From contig NZ_LR134201.1 of assembly GCF_900635955.1 (NCBI RefSeq), positions 310,001-374,000 on the forward strand: a stretch of 64,000 nt of DNA, read 5' to 3'. This stretch comes from Cedecea lapagei (lineage in GTDB: Bacteria; Pseudomonadota; Gammaproteobacteria; Enterobacterales; Enterobacteriaceae). The notes under the pieces are model-generated. The model saw only the letters and a list, made by a program, of their open reading frames with translations. It was not told where the DNA came from and searched no databases. The stretch's first letter is position 1; each line of letters starts with the position of its first letter. Made by a program: the position numbers and the translations under genes. This document shows positions 35,370 through 43,736 of the stretch, one piece after another.

Positions 35370-35663
35370 TTACTTCGGCAGAGAAATCTTCCGCTCTTTA
35401 GAAGGGCGATAGAGCACCAGCGTTTTACCGATGACCTGTACGTTACAGGCGCCGGTTTCCCGCACGATGGCATCCACAATTAAGGTTTTCGTTTCGCGAT
35501 CTTCCGTTGCGATCTTCACCTTGATTAACTCATGGTGCTCAAGCGCTTGTTCAATCTCGGCCAGTACCCCTTCGGTCAAACCATTGTTGCCAAGCAGAAC
35601 GACCGGCTTGAGCGGATGAGCTAGACCTTTCAGGTGCTGTTTTTGTTTAGTACTCAGATTCAT
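35370..35663 (-). CDS. yhbY: YhbY, CRM-domain RNA-binding protein of the 50S precursor
   Basis: 97 residues, a single CRM domain (IF3-C-like fold). Associates with pre-50S particles in E. coli. The conserved GNNGLTEGV loop (GxxG type) and the basic C-terminus YRPSKERKISLPK are present. Divergent from rlmE, 126 bases away. Confidence 0.95.
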   Translation of the reverse strand: MNLSTKQKQHLKGLAHPLKPVVLLGNNGLTEGVLAEIEQALEHHELIKVKIATEDRETKTLIVDAIVRETGACNVQVIGKTLVLYRPSKERKISLPK

Positions 35664-35789
35664 CGTATTTTTTGCTTACGTTGGGATTGAAAACGGTTCA
35701 TTCTACCGCCATCTCCAGTGTATCGCCAAATCGGCTGTGCTGATTGTTAGTTAGCCTGCTATTCACGATGAACAAAGTTGGAAATTGAG

Positions 35790-36419
35790 ATGACAGGTAA
35801 GAAGCGTTCTGCCAGCTCCAGTCGCTGGCTGCAGGAACACTTTAGCGATAAATATGTTCAACAGGCACAGAAAAAGGGGTTGCGGTCCCGTGCCTGGTTT
35901 AAACTTGATGAAATACAGCAAAGTGACAAACTTTTTAAGCCAGGAATGACTATTGTTGATCTTGGCGCTGCACCCGGCGGGTGGTCACAGTACGTCGTGA
36001 CGCAAATCGGGAATCAGGGGCGAATCATCGCTTGCGATCTTTTACCAATGGATCCTATCGTTGGTGTGGACTTCCTTCAGGGCGATTTTCGTGATGAATT
36101 AGTCGTCAAGGCCCTGCTGGAACGTGTTGGTGACAGTAAAGTTCAGGTTGTCATGTCAGATATGGCACCAAACATGAGCGGGACACCGGCAGTTGATATT
36201 CCTCGCGCTATGTACCTGGTAGAACTGGCACTGGAAATGTGTCGGGATGTGCTGGCGCCGGGCGGTAGTTTTGTAGTGAAAGTGTTTCAGGGCGAAGGTT
36301 TCGATGAATACCTGCGGGAAATTCGCTCCCTGTTTACGACCGTTAAAGTTCGTAAGCCGGACTCTTCTCGTGCCCGCTCACGTGAAGTGTACATTGTAGC
36401 GACCGGGCGCAAACTATAG
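35790..36419 (+). CDS. rlmE: 23S rRNA 2'-O-ribose methyltransferase RlmE (RrmJ/FtsJ)
   Basis: Methylates U2552 of 23S rRNA in the A loop. 209 residues starting MTGKKRSASSSRW; four upstream in-frame codons excluded. Catalytic tetrad K-D-K-E type residues: Lys38 (SRAWFKLDE), Asp in VMSDMAPNMSG, Lys in VVKVFQGEG and Glu in SREVYIVA. SAM motif VDLGAAPGGWSQ. Heat-shock gene next to ftsH, 47 or 56 bases upstream of its start. Confidence 0.97.
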   Translation: MTGKKRSASSSRWLQEHFSDKYVQQAQKKGLRSRAWFKLDEIQQSDKLFKPGMTIVDLGAAPGGWSQYVVTQIGNQGRIIACDLLPMDPIVGVDFLQGDFRDELVVKALLERVGDSKVQVVMSDMAPNMSGTPAVDIPRAMYLVELALEMCRDVLAPGGSFVVKVFQGEGFDEYLREIRSLFTTVKVRKPDSSRARSREVYIVATGRKL

Positions 36420-36475
36420 TACCCTGACGCTGTTTGTTAACACAGTTGTAATATGAGGTTAATCCCTTGAGTGAC

Positions 36476-38413
36476 ATGGCGAAAAACCTAATACTCTGGC
36501 TGGTCATTGCCGTAGTGCTAATGTCGGTATTCCAGAGCTTTGGGCCCAGCGAGTCAAATGGCCGTAGGGTGGACTACTCCACTTTCCTGTCCGAAGTTAA
36601 TCAGGACCAGGTTCGCGAAGCGCGCATCAACGGACGTGAAATCAACGTTACCAAGAAAGATAGTAACCGATACACGACTTACATCCCCGTTAATGATCCC
36701 AAGCTGCTTGATAATCTGATTACCAAGAATGTGAAAGTCGTGGGTGAACCGCCTGAAGAGCCGAGCCTGCTGGCTTCTATCTTCATCTCCTGGTTCCCAA
36801 TGCTGCTGCTGATTGGGGTCTGGATCTTCTTTATGCGTCAAATGCAGGGCGGCGGTGGCAAAGGCGCCATGTCGTTCGGCAAGAGCAAGGCGCGAATGCT
36901 AACGGAAGACCAAATCAAAACCACCTTTGCTGACGTTGCTGGCTGTGACGAAGCGAAAGAAGAGGTGGGTGAGCTGGTTGAATACCTGCGTGAGCCGAGC
37001 CGCTTCCAGAAGCTGGGCGGTAAAATCCCGAAAGGCGTCCTGATGGTCGGCCCTCCGGGTACCGGTAAAACGCTGCTGGCGAAAGCGATTGCTGGCGAAG
37101 CGAAAGTGCCGTTCTTCACGATTTCCGGTTCTGACTTCGTTGAAATGTTCGTTGGCGTGGGCGCATCCCGCGTGCGCGACATGTTCGAACAGGCCAAGAA
37201 AGCAGCACCTTGCATTATCTTTATCGATGAAATTGATGCCGTAGGCCGTCAGCGTGGCGCCGGTCTGGGTGGTGGTCACGATGAGCGTGAGCAGACCCTG
37301 AACCAGATGCTGGTTGAGATGGATGGCTTCGAAGGTAACGAAGGTATCATCGTTATCGCGGCAACCAACCGTCCAGACGTACTGGACCCTGCGCTGCTGC
37401 GTCCGGGCCGTTTCGACCGTCAGGTTGTGGTTGGCCTGCCGGACGTTCGTGGTCGCGAGCAGATCCTGAAAGTGCATATGCGTCGCGTACCGCTTTCGCC
37501 GGATATCGATGCTGCAATTATCGCTCGCGGTACGCCTGGCTTCTCCGGTGCCGATCTGGCTAACCTGGTGAACGAAGCTGCGCTGTTTGCCGCCCGCGGT
37601 AACAAACGTGTGGTCTCGATGGTTGAGTTCGAGAAAGCGAAAGACAAAATCATGATGGGGGCAGAACGTCGCTCCATGGTGATGACGGAAGCGCAGAAAG
37701 AATCCACCGCCTATCACGAAGCAGGCCATGCGATTATCGGTCGTCTGGTGCCGGAGCATGACCCGGTGCATAAAGTGACGATTATTCCTCGTGGCCGTGC
37801 GCTGGGTGTAACCTTCTTCCTGCCTGAAGGCGATGCCATCAGCGCCAGCCGTCAGAAGCTGGAAAGCCAGATTTCGACCCTGTACGGTGGCCGTCTGGCA
37901 GAAGAGATTATCTACGGGCCAGAGCATGTCTCTACCGGTGCGTCGAACGACATTAAGGTCGCGACTAACCTGGCGCGTAACATGGTGACCCAGTGGGGCT
38001 TCTCCGACAAACTTGGTCCGCTGCTGTACGCGGAAGAAGATGGAGAGGTATTCCTGGGTCGTTCGGTAGCAAAAGCGAAGCATATGTCCGATGAGACAGC
38101 GCGTATTATCGATCAGGAAGTGAAATCCCTGATTGAACGAAACTATGCACGTGCTCGCCAGCTGCTGAACGAGAACCTGGATATTCTTCACACCATGAAA
38201 GATGCGTTGATGAAGTATGAAACCATCGATGCACCGCAGATTGACGATCTGATGGCTCGCCGCGAAGTGCGTCCGCCAGCGGGTTGGGAAGATGCGAGCA
38301 AAACCAGCAATAATTCTGATAACAACGGTACCCCGAATGCGCCACGCCCGGTCGATGAACCGCGTACGCCGAATCCGGGTAACACCATGTCAGAGCAGCT
38401 GGGCGACAAATAA
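36476..38413 (+). CDS. ftsH: FtsH, membrane ATP-dependent zinc metalloprotease
   Basis: Essential AAA+ protease that degrades LpxC, sigma-32, SecY and other targets. From ATG 36476 the product is 645 residues (E. coli 644). Two transmembrane helices (about 5-22 and 97-117) flank a periplasmic domain, then AAA motifs Walker A GPPGTGKTLL, Walker B CIIFIDEID, SRH RPGRFDR, and zinc site HEAGH with the third ligand Glu/Asp region. An in-frame TTG three codons up (36467) has better spacing to GAGG, so a form starting MSDMAKN is possible. C-terminal tail PNPGNTMSEQLGDK as in E. coli. Confidence 0.98.
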   Translation: MAKNLILWLVIAVVLMSVFQSFGPSESNGRRVDYSTFLSEVNQDQVREARINGREINVTKKDSNRYTTYIPVNDPKLLDNLITKNVKVVGEPPEEPSLLASIFISWFPMLLLIGVWIFFMRQMQGGGGKGAMSFGKSKARMLTEDQIKTTFADVAGCDEAKEEVGELVEYLREPSRFQKLGGKIPKGVLMVGPPGTGKTLLAKAIAGEAKVPFFTISGSDFVEMFVGVGASRVRDMFEQAKKAAPCIIFIDEIDAVGRQRGAGLGGGHDEREQTLNQMLVEMDGFEGNEGIIVIAATNRPDVLDPALLRPGRFDRQVVVGLPDVRGREQILKVHMRRVPLSPDIDAAIIARGTPGFSGADLANLVNEAALFAARGNKRVVSMVEFEKAKDKIMMGAERRSMVMTEAQKESTAYHEAGHAIIGRLVPEHDPVHKVTIIPRGRALGVTFFLPEGDAISASRQKLESQISTLYGGRLAEEIIYGPEHVSTGASNDIKVATNLARNMVTQWGFSDKLGPLLYAEEDGEVFLGRSVAKAKHMSDETARIIDQEVKSLIERNYARARQLLNENLDILHTMKDALMKYETIDAPQIDDLMARREVRPPAGWEDASKTSNNSDNNGTPNAPRPVDEPRTPNPGNTMSEQLGDK

Positions 38414-38447
38414 GACGCTCACGCCAGATGTTTTTGCAGTAATCTAT

Positions 38448-38475
38448 AAACCCCGGGCCTGCCCCGGGGTTTTTG
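38448..38475 (+). terminator. Terminator between ftsH and folP
   Basis: Stem AAACCCCGGG/CCCGGGGTTT followed by TT; start of the next gene is 37 bases further, so readthrough is likely. Confidence 0.85.
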
Positions 38476-38512
38476 TTTTTGTACCTCCCAAGACAGACGC
38501 AAAGGAAGAAGA

Positions 38513-39361
38513 ATGAAACTCACCGCGCAGGGCTCTACGCTTGATCTCTCCCATCCTCATGTCATGGGGATTTTAAACGTTACGCCGGACTCTTTTTCCG
38601 ACGGCGGCCAGCACAATTCGCTGGTTGAAGCCCTTAAGCATGCAAACGCCATGATCAACGCCGGGGCAACAATCATTGACGTTGGCGGAGAGTCTACCCG
38701 TCCCGGCGCGGCCGAAGTGAGTACGGAAGAAGAGCTTGAGCGCGTTATCCCGGTGGTGGAGGCCATTGCCCAGCGTTTTGAAGTCTGGGTTTCGGTGGAT
38801 ACCTCAAAAGCCGAGGTCATCCGTGCGGCTGCACGGGCAGGGGCGCATATTATCAACGACATCCGCTCTTTGCAGGCGCCAGGTGCGCTTGCCGCTGCTG
38901 CGGAAACCGGGCTGCCGGTTTGCCTGATGCATATGCAGGGTGAACCCAAAACGATGCAGCAGGCGCCGCAGTATGACGACGTGTTTGCCGACGTGAATCG
39001 CTTTTTTGTTGAGCACATTGCGCGCTGCGAAGCGGAAGGCATCTCAAAAGAGAAATTGCTGCTCGACCCGGGCTTTGGTTTCGGTAAGAATCTCACCCAC
39101 AATTATCAGTTATTGGCCCGGCTTTCGGAATTCCATCACTTCGGCATGCCGCTACTGGTGGGAATGTCCCGTAAATCCATGGTAGGGCAACTACTGAACG
39201 TTGGTCCGGACCAGCGCCTGAGCGGAAGTCTTGCCTGTGCGGTGATTGCTGCGATGCAGGGGGCTCAAATTCTTCGTGTTCACGACGTGAAAGAGACCGT
39301 TGAAGCTATGCGCGTGGTTGAAGCTACGCTTTCAGTGAAGGAAAACAAATACTATGAGTAA
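38513..39361 (+). CDS. folP: Dihydropteroate synthase
   Basis: Condenses p-aminobenzoate with dihydropterin pyrophosphate in folate synthesis; sulfonamide target. 282 residues, family length. Motifs MGILNVTPDSFSDGG near 18-32, DVGGESTRPGA near 56-66, NDIRSLQAPGA, DPGFGFGKN and the C-terminal RVHDVKETV are intact. No two-residue insertion near the Phe28-equivalent loop typical of sul genes is evident. GAAGAAGA precedes the ATG. Its 3' end overlaps glmM by eight bases. Confidence 0.98.
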   Translation: MKLTAQGSTLDLSHPHVMGILNVTPDSFSDGGQHNSLVEALKHANAMINAGATIIDVGGESTRPGAAEVSTEEELERVIPVVEAIAQRFEVWVSVDTSKAEVIRAAARAGAHIINDIRSLQAPGALAAAAETGLPVCLMHMQGEPKTMQQAPQYDDVFADVNRFFVEHIARCEAEGISKEKLLLDPGFGFGKNLTHNYQLLARLSEFHHFGMPLLVGMSRKSMVGQLLNVGPDQRLSGSLACAVIAAMQGAQILRVHDVKETVEAMRVVEATLSVKENKYYE

Positions 39362-40691
39362 CCGTAAATACTTTGGCACCGATGGCATCCGTGGCCGCGT
39401 GGGCGATGCGCCTATTACGCCTGATTTCGTTCTGAAGCTGGGCTGGGCAGCGGGTAAAGTCCTTGCTCGCCACGGCTCCCGCAAAATCATCATCGGTAAA
39501 GATACGCGTATCTCCGGTTATATGCTGGAATCTGCGCTGGAAGCTGGCCTGGCCGCGGCCGGTCTGTCTGCTTCTTTTACCGGGCCAATGCCAACACCTG
39601 CGGTTGCCTACCTGACCCGTACCTTCCGCGCTGAGGCCGGGATCGTTATTTCCGCCTCCCATAACCCGTTCTATGACAACGGCATCAAGTTCTTCTCCAT
39701 CGACGGAACCAAGCTGCCGGATGAAGTCGAAGAAGCCATTGAAGCGGAGATGGAAAAGGAGATCACCTGCGTCGACTCGGCAGAGCTGGGCAAAGCTAGC
39801 CGTATCGTCGATGCCGCCGGGCGCTATATTGAATTCTGCAAGGGCACCTTCCCGAACGAGCTAAGCCTGAATGGCCTCAAAATCGTTGTGGACTGCGCCA
39901 ACGGGGCGACTTATCACATTGCCCCCAATGTGCTGCGTGAACTGGGCGCAAAAGTGATTGCTATCGGCTGCGAGCCGGACGGGCTGAATATCAATGAGAA
40001 ATGCGGCGCGACCGACGTGCGTATGCTGCAGGAGCGTGTGCTGGCGGAGAAAGCCGATCTCGGTATTGCGTTTGACGGCGACGGTGACCGCGTAATCATG
40101 GTGGATAACCTTGGGCACAAGGTGGATGGCGACCAGATCCTCTACATCATCGCTCGTGAAGGGCTGCGTCAGGGGCAGCTGCGCGGCGGCGCCGTGGGAA
40201 CGTTGATGAGCAATATGGGGCTGGAAGTGGCGCTGAAGCAGCTGGGTATTCCATTTGCCCGCGCCAAAGTTGGCGACCGCTATGTGCTGGAGAAACTGCA
40301 GGAGAAAGGCTGGCGTATCGGGGCGGAAAACTCCGGGCACGTGATTCTGCTGGACCAGACCACCACCGGCGACGGCATTGTTGCAGGTTTGCAAGTACTC
40401 ACAGCAATGGTTCGCAACCATATGAGCCTGCACGATCTCTGCAGCGGCATGAAACTCTTCCCGCAGGTTTTGATCAACGTGCGCTTCACCGCGGGCAGCG
40501 GCGATCCGCTTGAAAACGCAGAGGTCAAACGTGTCACCGAAGAGGTGGAAACCGCATTGGGCAACCGTGGCCGCGTGTTGTTACGTAAATCCGGAACCGA
40601 ACCGCTGATTCGCGTGATGGTTGAAGGCGAGGATGAAGCGCAGGTCACGGCCTTTGCTAACCAAATCGCCGATGCAGTGAAGGCAGTTTAA
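39354..40691 (+). CDS. glmM: Phosphoglucosamine mutase GlmM
   Basis: Converts glucosamine-6-phosphate to glucosamine-1-phosphate for UDP-GlcNAc. 445 residues; the phosphorylated active Ser102 lies in VISASHNPF, the Mg-binding loop in FDGDGDRV, the sugar loop in GEENSGH-type GAENSGH, and the phosphate loop in RKSGTEPLIRVMVEG. Overlaps folP by eight bases, so translation is coupled. A terminator follows before secG. Confidence 0.98.
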   Translation: MSNRKYFGTDGIRGRVGDAPITPDFVLKLGWAAGKVLARHGSRKIIIGKDTRISGYMLESALEAGLAAAGLSASFTGPMPTPAVAYLTRTFRAEAGIVISASHNPFYDNGIKFFSIDGTKLPDEVEEAIEAEMEKEITCVDSAELGKASRIVDAAGRYIEFCKGTFPNELSLNGLKIVVDCANGATYHIAPNVLRELGAKVIAIGCEPDGLNINEKCGATDVRMLQERVLAEKADLGIAFDGDGDRVIMVDNLGHKVDGDQILYIIAREGLRQGQLRGGAVGTLMSNMGLEVALKQLGIPFARAKVGDRYVLEKLQEKGWRIGAENSGHVILLDQTTTGDGIVAGLQVLTAMVRNHMSLHDLCSGMKLFPQVLINVRFTAGSGDPLENAEVKRVTEEVETALGNRGRVLLRKSGTEPLIRVMVEGEDEAQVTAFANQIADAVKAV

Positions 40692-40716
40692 TCTCTCCTT
40701 CGCCGCAAACTGATTG

Positions 40717-40744
40717 AAAAGGCGGCATTTGCCGCCTGTTTTTT
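40717..40744 (+). terminator. glmM terminator
   Basis: AAAAGGCGGC/GCCGCC with ATTT loop followed by TGTTTTTT, 26 bases after the glmM stop. Confidence 0.85.
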
Positions 40745-40926
40745 AGCTCGAAACGCAGGGTTTGCTGTTTTTTTCCGCAGTCAGTGCATTGTTAATAAAT
40801 TGCCCTTGCGCACCCGACCGGCTTTGGTTAGTATTCTCACCCGCTTCAGTGGGTAATGACAAACGTATCCGCTTAACTGGTTTGAAGCAATTGGCGTGCG
40901 GTAATCCCGCAAGGAACAGGTTAATT

Positions 40927-41259
40927 ATGTACGAAGCTCTTTTAGTTGTTTTCCTTATTGTAGCGTTGGGCCTTGTCGGTCTTATTATGCTGCAGCAAGG
41001 TAAAGGCGCTGATATGGGAGCCTCCTTCGGAGCAGGCGCTTCCGCTACGTTATTCGGCTCAAGTGGTTCTGGTAACTTCATGACTCGTATGACCGGCGTG
41101 CTCGCAACGTTGTTCTTTATCCTGAGCCTGGTTCTGGGTAACCTCAGCACCAACAAAACCAGTAAAGGAAGCGAGTGGGAAAATTTAAGTCAGCCAGCAC
41201 AAACTGAGCAGACTGCGCCAGCGGCACCTACCAAGCCGAGCAGCGATATCCCGCAGTAA
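40927..41259 (+). CDS. secG: SecG, protein translocase subunit
   Basis: Small SecYEG subunit of 110 residues with two transmembrane helices (about 3-22 and 53-72) joined by the conserved LQQGKGADMGASFGAG loop, and a Pro/Ala-rich tail. Start at ATG 40927, preceded by AGGAACAGG; the longer open frame upstream is not part of the family. The leuU tRNA begins 50 bases after its stop, probably on the same transcript. Confidence 0.97.
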   Translation: MYEALLVVFLIVALGLVGLIMLQQGKGADMGASFGAGASATLFGSSGSGNFMTRMTGVLATLFFILSLVLGNLSTNKTSKGSEWENLSQPAQTEQTAPAAPTKPSSDIPQ

Positions 41260-41308
41260 GTTTGTCAGCTTCAATGCGATAACATGAAGGTTATCGTGTT
41301 CAAAGAGT

Positions 41309-41395
41309 GCCGAGGTGGTGGAATTGGTAGACACGCTACCTTGAGGTGGTAGTGCCCGATTGGGCTTACGGGTTCAAGTCCCGTCCTCGGTACCA
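41309..41395 (+). tRNA. leuU: tRNA-Leu (anticodon GAG)
   Basis: 87 bases from GCCGAGG to the encoded CCA. Acceptor GCCGAGG/CCTCGGT, D arm, anticodon stem CTACC/GGTAG with loop TTGAGGT (GAG at 41343-41345), class II long variable arm (TGCCCGATTGGGCT) and T arm GGGTTCAAGTCCC. Follows secG as in E. coli. Confidence 0.97.
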
Positions 41396-41409
41396 AATCC
41401 CAGCAATTC

Positions 41410-41438
41410 TTGCATTTAATGCAATTCTGGCGTAGTAT
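41410..41438 (+). promoter_or_regulatory. Sigma-70 promoter of metY
   Basis: TTGCAT (41410-41415), exactly 17 bases, TAGTAT (41433-41438), then TTGCCACG to a start near 41445, ten bases before the tRNA. The -35 lies in the small inverted repeat TTGCAT/ATGCAA. Confidence 0.7.
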
Positions 41439-41454
41439 TTGCCACGTTTTCGGA

Positions 41455-41531
<77 letters not shown>

Positions 41532-41744
41532 CTTTCCCTGAGAGTTCTTTTTCAAATATACTGTGAACACCAGTTTCGGTGCCTTCGCGAAGAATTTAGA
41601 AAAAAATTCTCCTGGACGGTGTCCGGGCCGCAGTTGCGGCATACAGGGTTCAGTTATATAAAGCCCCGATTTATCGGGGTTTTTTGTTATCTGACTTTAG
41701 AATAACTGGGCTATATGCCCTTTTTTTATGTCTTGGGGGTGGGC
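41532..41744 (+). promoter_or_regulatory. metY-rimP leader region
   Basis: 213-base non-coding spacer with several hairpins, among them CCGGGCCGCAGTTGCGG near 41627-41640 and the terminator-like stem at 41664-41686. Enterobacteria carry a conserved structured leader before rimP; position fits, but I did not verify a consensus structure. Confidence 0.5.
41664..41686 (+). terminator. Partial terminator before rimP
   Basis: Stem CCCCGAT/ATCGGGG with TT loop followed by TTTTTT. It lies between metY and rimP, so it probably ends most tRNA transcripts and lets a fraction continue into rimP-nusA-infB. Confidence 0.8.
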
Positions 41745-42197
41745 TTGTCCACATTAGAGCAAAAATTAACAGAGATGATTTCAGCACCGGTCGAAGCACT
41801 GGGCTACGAACTTGTAGGCATCGAATTCGTTCGCGGCCGCACGTCTACGCTGCGCATCTATATTGATAGTGAAGATGGCATCAATGTTGATGATTGTGCT
41901 GATGTCAGTCACCAGGTCAGTGCCGTACTGGATGTCGAAGATCCCATCACCGTGGCCTATAACCTGGAAGTTTCCTCACCTGGCCTCGATCGCCCAATGT
42001 TCACCGCAGAACACTACGTTCGTTTTACCGGCGAAGAAGTGAGCATTGTATTGCGTATGGCCGTACAAAACCGCCGCAAATGGCAGGGTATTATTAAAGC
42101 CGTAGACGGTGAGATGATCACGGTAACGGTCGAAGGAAAAGACGAAGTGTTCGCGCTGAGCAACATCCAGAAAGCGAACCTGGTACCCCACTTTTAA
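41745..42197 (+). CDS. rimP: Ribosome maturation factor RimP
   Basis: 30S assembly factor, 150 residues as in E. coli. The best start is TTG at 41745 (MSTLEQKLTEM), preceded by GGGGGTGGGC; an ATG ten codons upstream (41715) would add a peptide without family match. N-terminal alpha/beta domain (GIEFVRGRTSTLRIYID) and C-terminal Sm-like domain (KWQGIIKAVDGEMITV). Followed 27 bases later by nusA. Confidence 0.94.
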   Translation: MSTLEQKLTEMISAPVEALGYELVGIEFVRGRTSTLRIYIDSEDGINVDDCADVSHQVSAVLDVEDPITVAYNLEVSSPGLDRPMFTAEHYVRFTGEEVSIVLRMAVQNRRKWQGIIKAVDGEMITVTVEGKDEVFALSNIQKANLVPHF

Positions 42198-42224
42198 TAG
42201 TTTGGATTGAGGTGAAAACCCAGG

Positions 42225-43712
42225 ATGAACAAAGAAATTTTGGCTGTTGTTGAAGCAGTTTCCAACGAAAAAGCGCTGCCGCGTGAGAAAATTTTCGAAG
42301 CGTTGGAAAGTGCGCTGGCAACGGCGACCAAGAAAAAATACGAGCAAGAAATTGATGTTCGCGTTGAAATCGACCGTAAAAGCGGTGATTTCGATACCTT
42401 CCGCCGTTGGGTTATCGTCGAAGAGGTTACCCAGCCAACGCGTGAAATCACGCTGGAAGCGGCTCAATTCGAAGATCCGGCCCTCACCGTGGGTGAATAC
42501 GTCGAAGATCAGATTGAATCCGTGACCTTTGACCGTATCACCACTCAAACCGCGAAGCAGGTTATCGTGCAGAAAGTTCGCGAAGCCGAGCGCGCGATGG
42601 TGGTCGATCAGTTCCGCGAGCACGAAGGTGAAATCATCACCGGCGTGGTGAAAAAAGTGAACCGCGACAATATCTCTCTGGATCTCGGCAGCAATGCTGA
42701 AGCCGTGATTCTGCGTGAAGATATGCTGCCGCGTGAAAACTTCCGTCCGGGCGACCGTATTCGCGGGGTACTGTATGCAGTACGTCCTGAAGCTCGCGGT
42801 GCGCAGCTGTTCGTTAGCCGTTCTAAGCCTGAGATGCTGATCGAACTGTTCCGCATCGAAGTGCCGGAAATCGGCGAAGAAGTTATCGAAATTAAAGCCG
42901 CTGCACGCGATCCTGGCTCTCGCGCCAAAATCGCCGTGAAAACCAACGACAAGCGCATCGACCCGGTCGGCGCCTGCGTAGGGATGCGCGGTGCTCGCGT
43001 TCAGGCGGTATCTACTGAGTTAGGCGGTGAGCGTATTGATATCGTGCTGTGGGACGACAACCCGGCGCAGTTTGTTATCAACGCAATGGCACCGGCTGAC
43101 GTAGCATCTATCGTTGTCGACGAAGACAAACATACGATGGATATCGCGGTAGAGGCAGGCAACCTGGCACAGGCCATTGGCCGTAACGGTCAGAACGTTC
43201 GCCTGGCATCACAGCTGAGCGGCTGGGAACTCAACGTTATGACCGTTGACGACCTGCAGGCTAAACATCAGGCTGAAGCGCATGCGGCTATTGATACCTT
43301 TACCAAATACCTCGACATTGACGAGGATTTCGCCACCGTGTTGGTCGAAGAAGGTTTCTCCACGCTGGAAGAGTTGGCCTATGTGCCAATGAAAGAGCTG
43401 CTGGAAATCGACGGCCTTGATGAAGACACCGTGGAAGCATTACGCGATCGCGCTAAAAACGCGCTCACCACACTGGCTCTGGCGCAAGAAGAGAGTCTTG
43501 GCGATAAGAAACCTGCCGAGGATCTGCTGAACCTCGAAGGGATGGATCGCCCGCTGGCCTTTAAACTGGCTGCTCGTGGTGTTAGCTCGCTGGAAGACCT
43601 TGCCGAGCAAGGTGTTGACGACCTGTCTGATATCGAAGGTTTAACGGATGAGAAAGCCGGTGAACTGATCATGGCAGCGCGTAACATTTGCTGGTTTGGC
43701 GGCGAAGCGTAA
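42225..43712 (+). CDS. nusA: Transcription termination/antitermination factor NusA
   Basis: 495 residues, E. coli length. Order: N-terminal RNA-polymerase-binding domain (1-130), S1 domain (about 135-200, ITGVVKKVNRDNISLDLG), KH1 and KH2 (about 230-345, VGACVGMRGARVQAV and IGRNGQNVRLASQL), and two acidic repeats (about 360-420 and 435-495). Binds nascent RNA and promotes pausing, termination and N/Q antitermination. Cotranscribed with rimP and infB. Confidence 0.98.
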   Translation: MNKEILAVVEAVSNEKALPREKIFEALESALATATKKKYEQEIDVRVEIDRKSGDFDTFRRWVIVEEVTQPTREITLEAAQFEDPALTVGEYVEDQIESVTFDRITTQTAKQVIVQKVREAERAMVVDQFREHEGEIITGVVKKVNRDNISLDLGSNAEAVILREDMLPRENFRPGDRIRGVLYAVRPEARGAQLFVSRSKPEMLIELFRIEVPEIGEEVIEIKAAARDPGSRAKIAVKTNDKRIDPVGACVGMRGARVQAVSTELGGERIDIVLWDDNPAQFVINAMAPADVASIVVDEDKHTMDIAVEAGNLAQAIGRNGQNVRLASQLSGWELNVMTVDDLQAKHQAEAHAAIDTFTKYLDIDEDFATVLVEEGFSTLEELAYVPMKELLEIDGLDEDTVEALRDRAKNALTTLALAQEESLGDKKPAEDLLNLEGMDRPLAFKLAARGVSSLEDLAEQGVDDLSDIEGLTDEKAGELIMAARNICWFGGEA

Positions 43713-43736
43713 TAAACTGTAGCAGGAAGGAACAGC

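Noticed and set aside
36899..38191. 430-codon open frame antisense to ftsH
   Set aside because: Composition typical of a reverse-complement shadow; ftsH has all its motifs.
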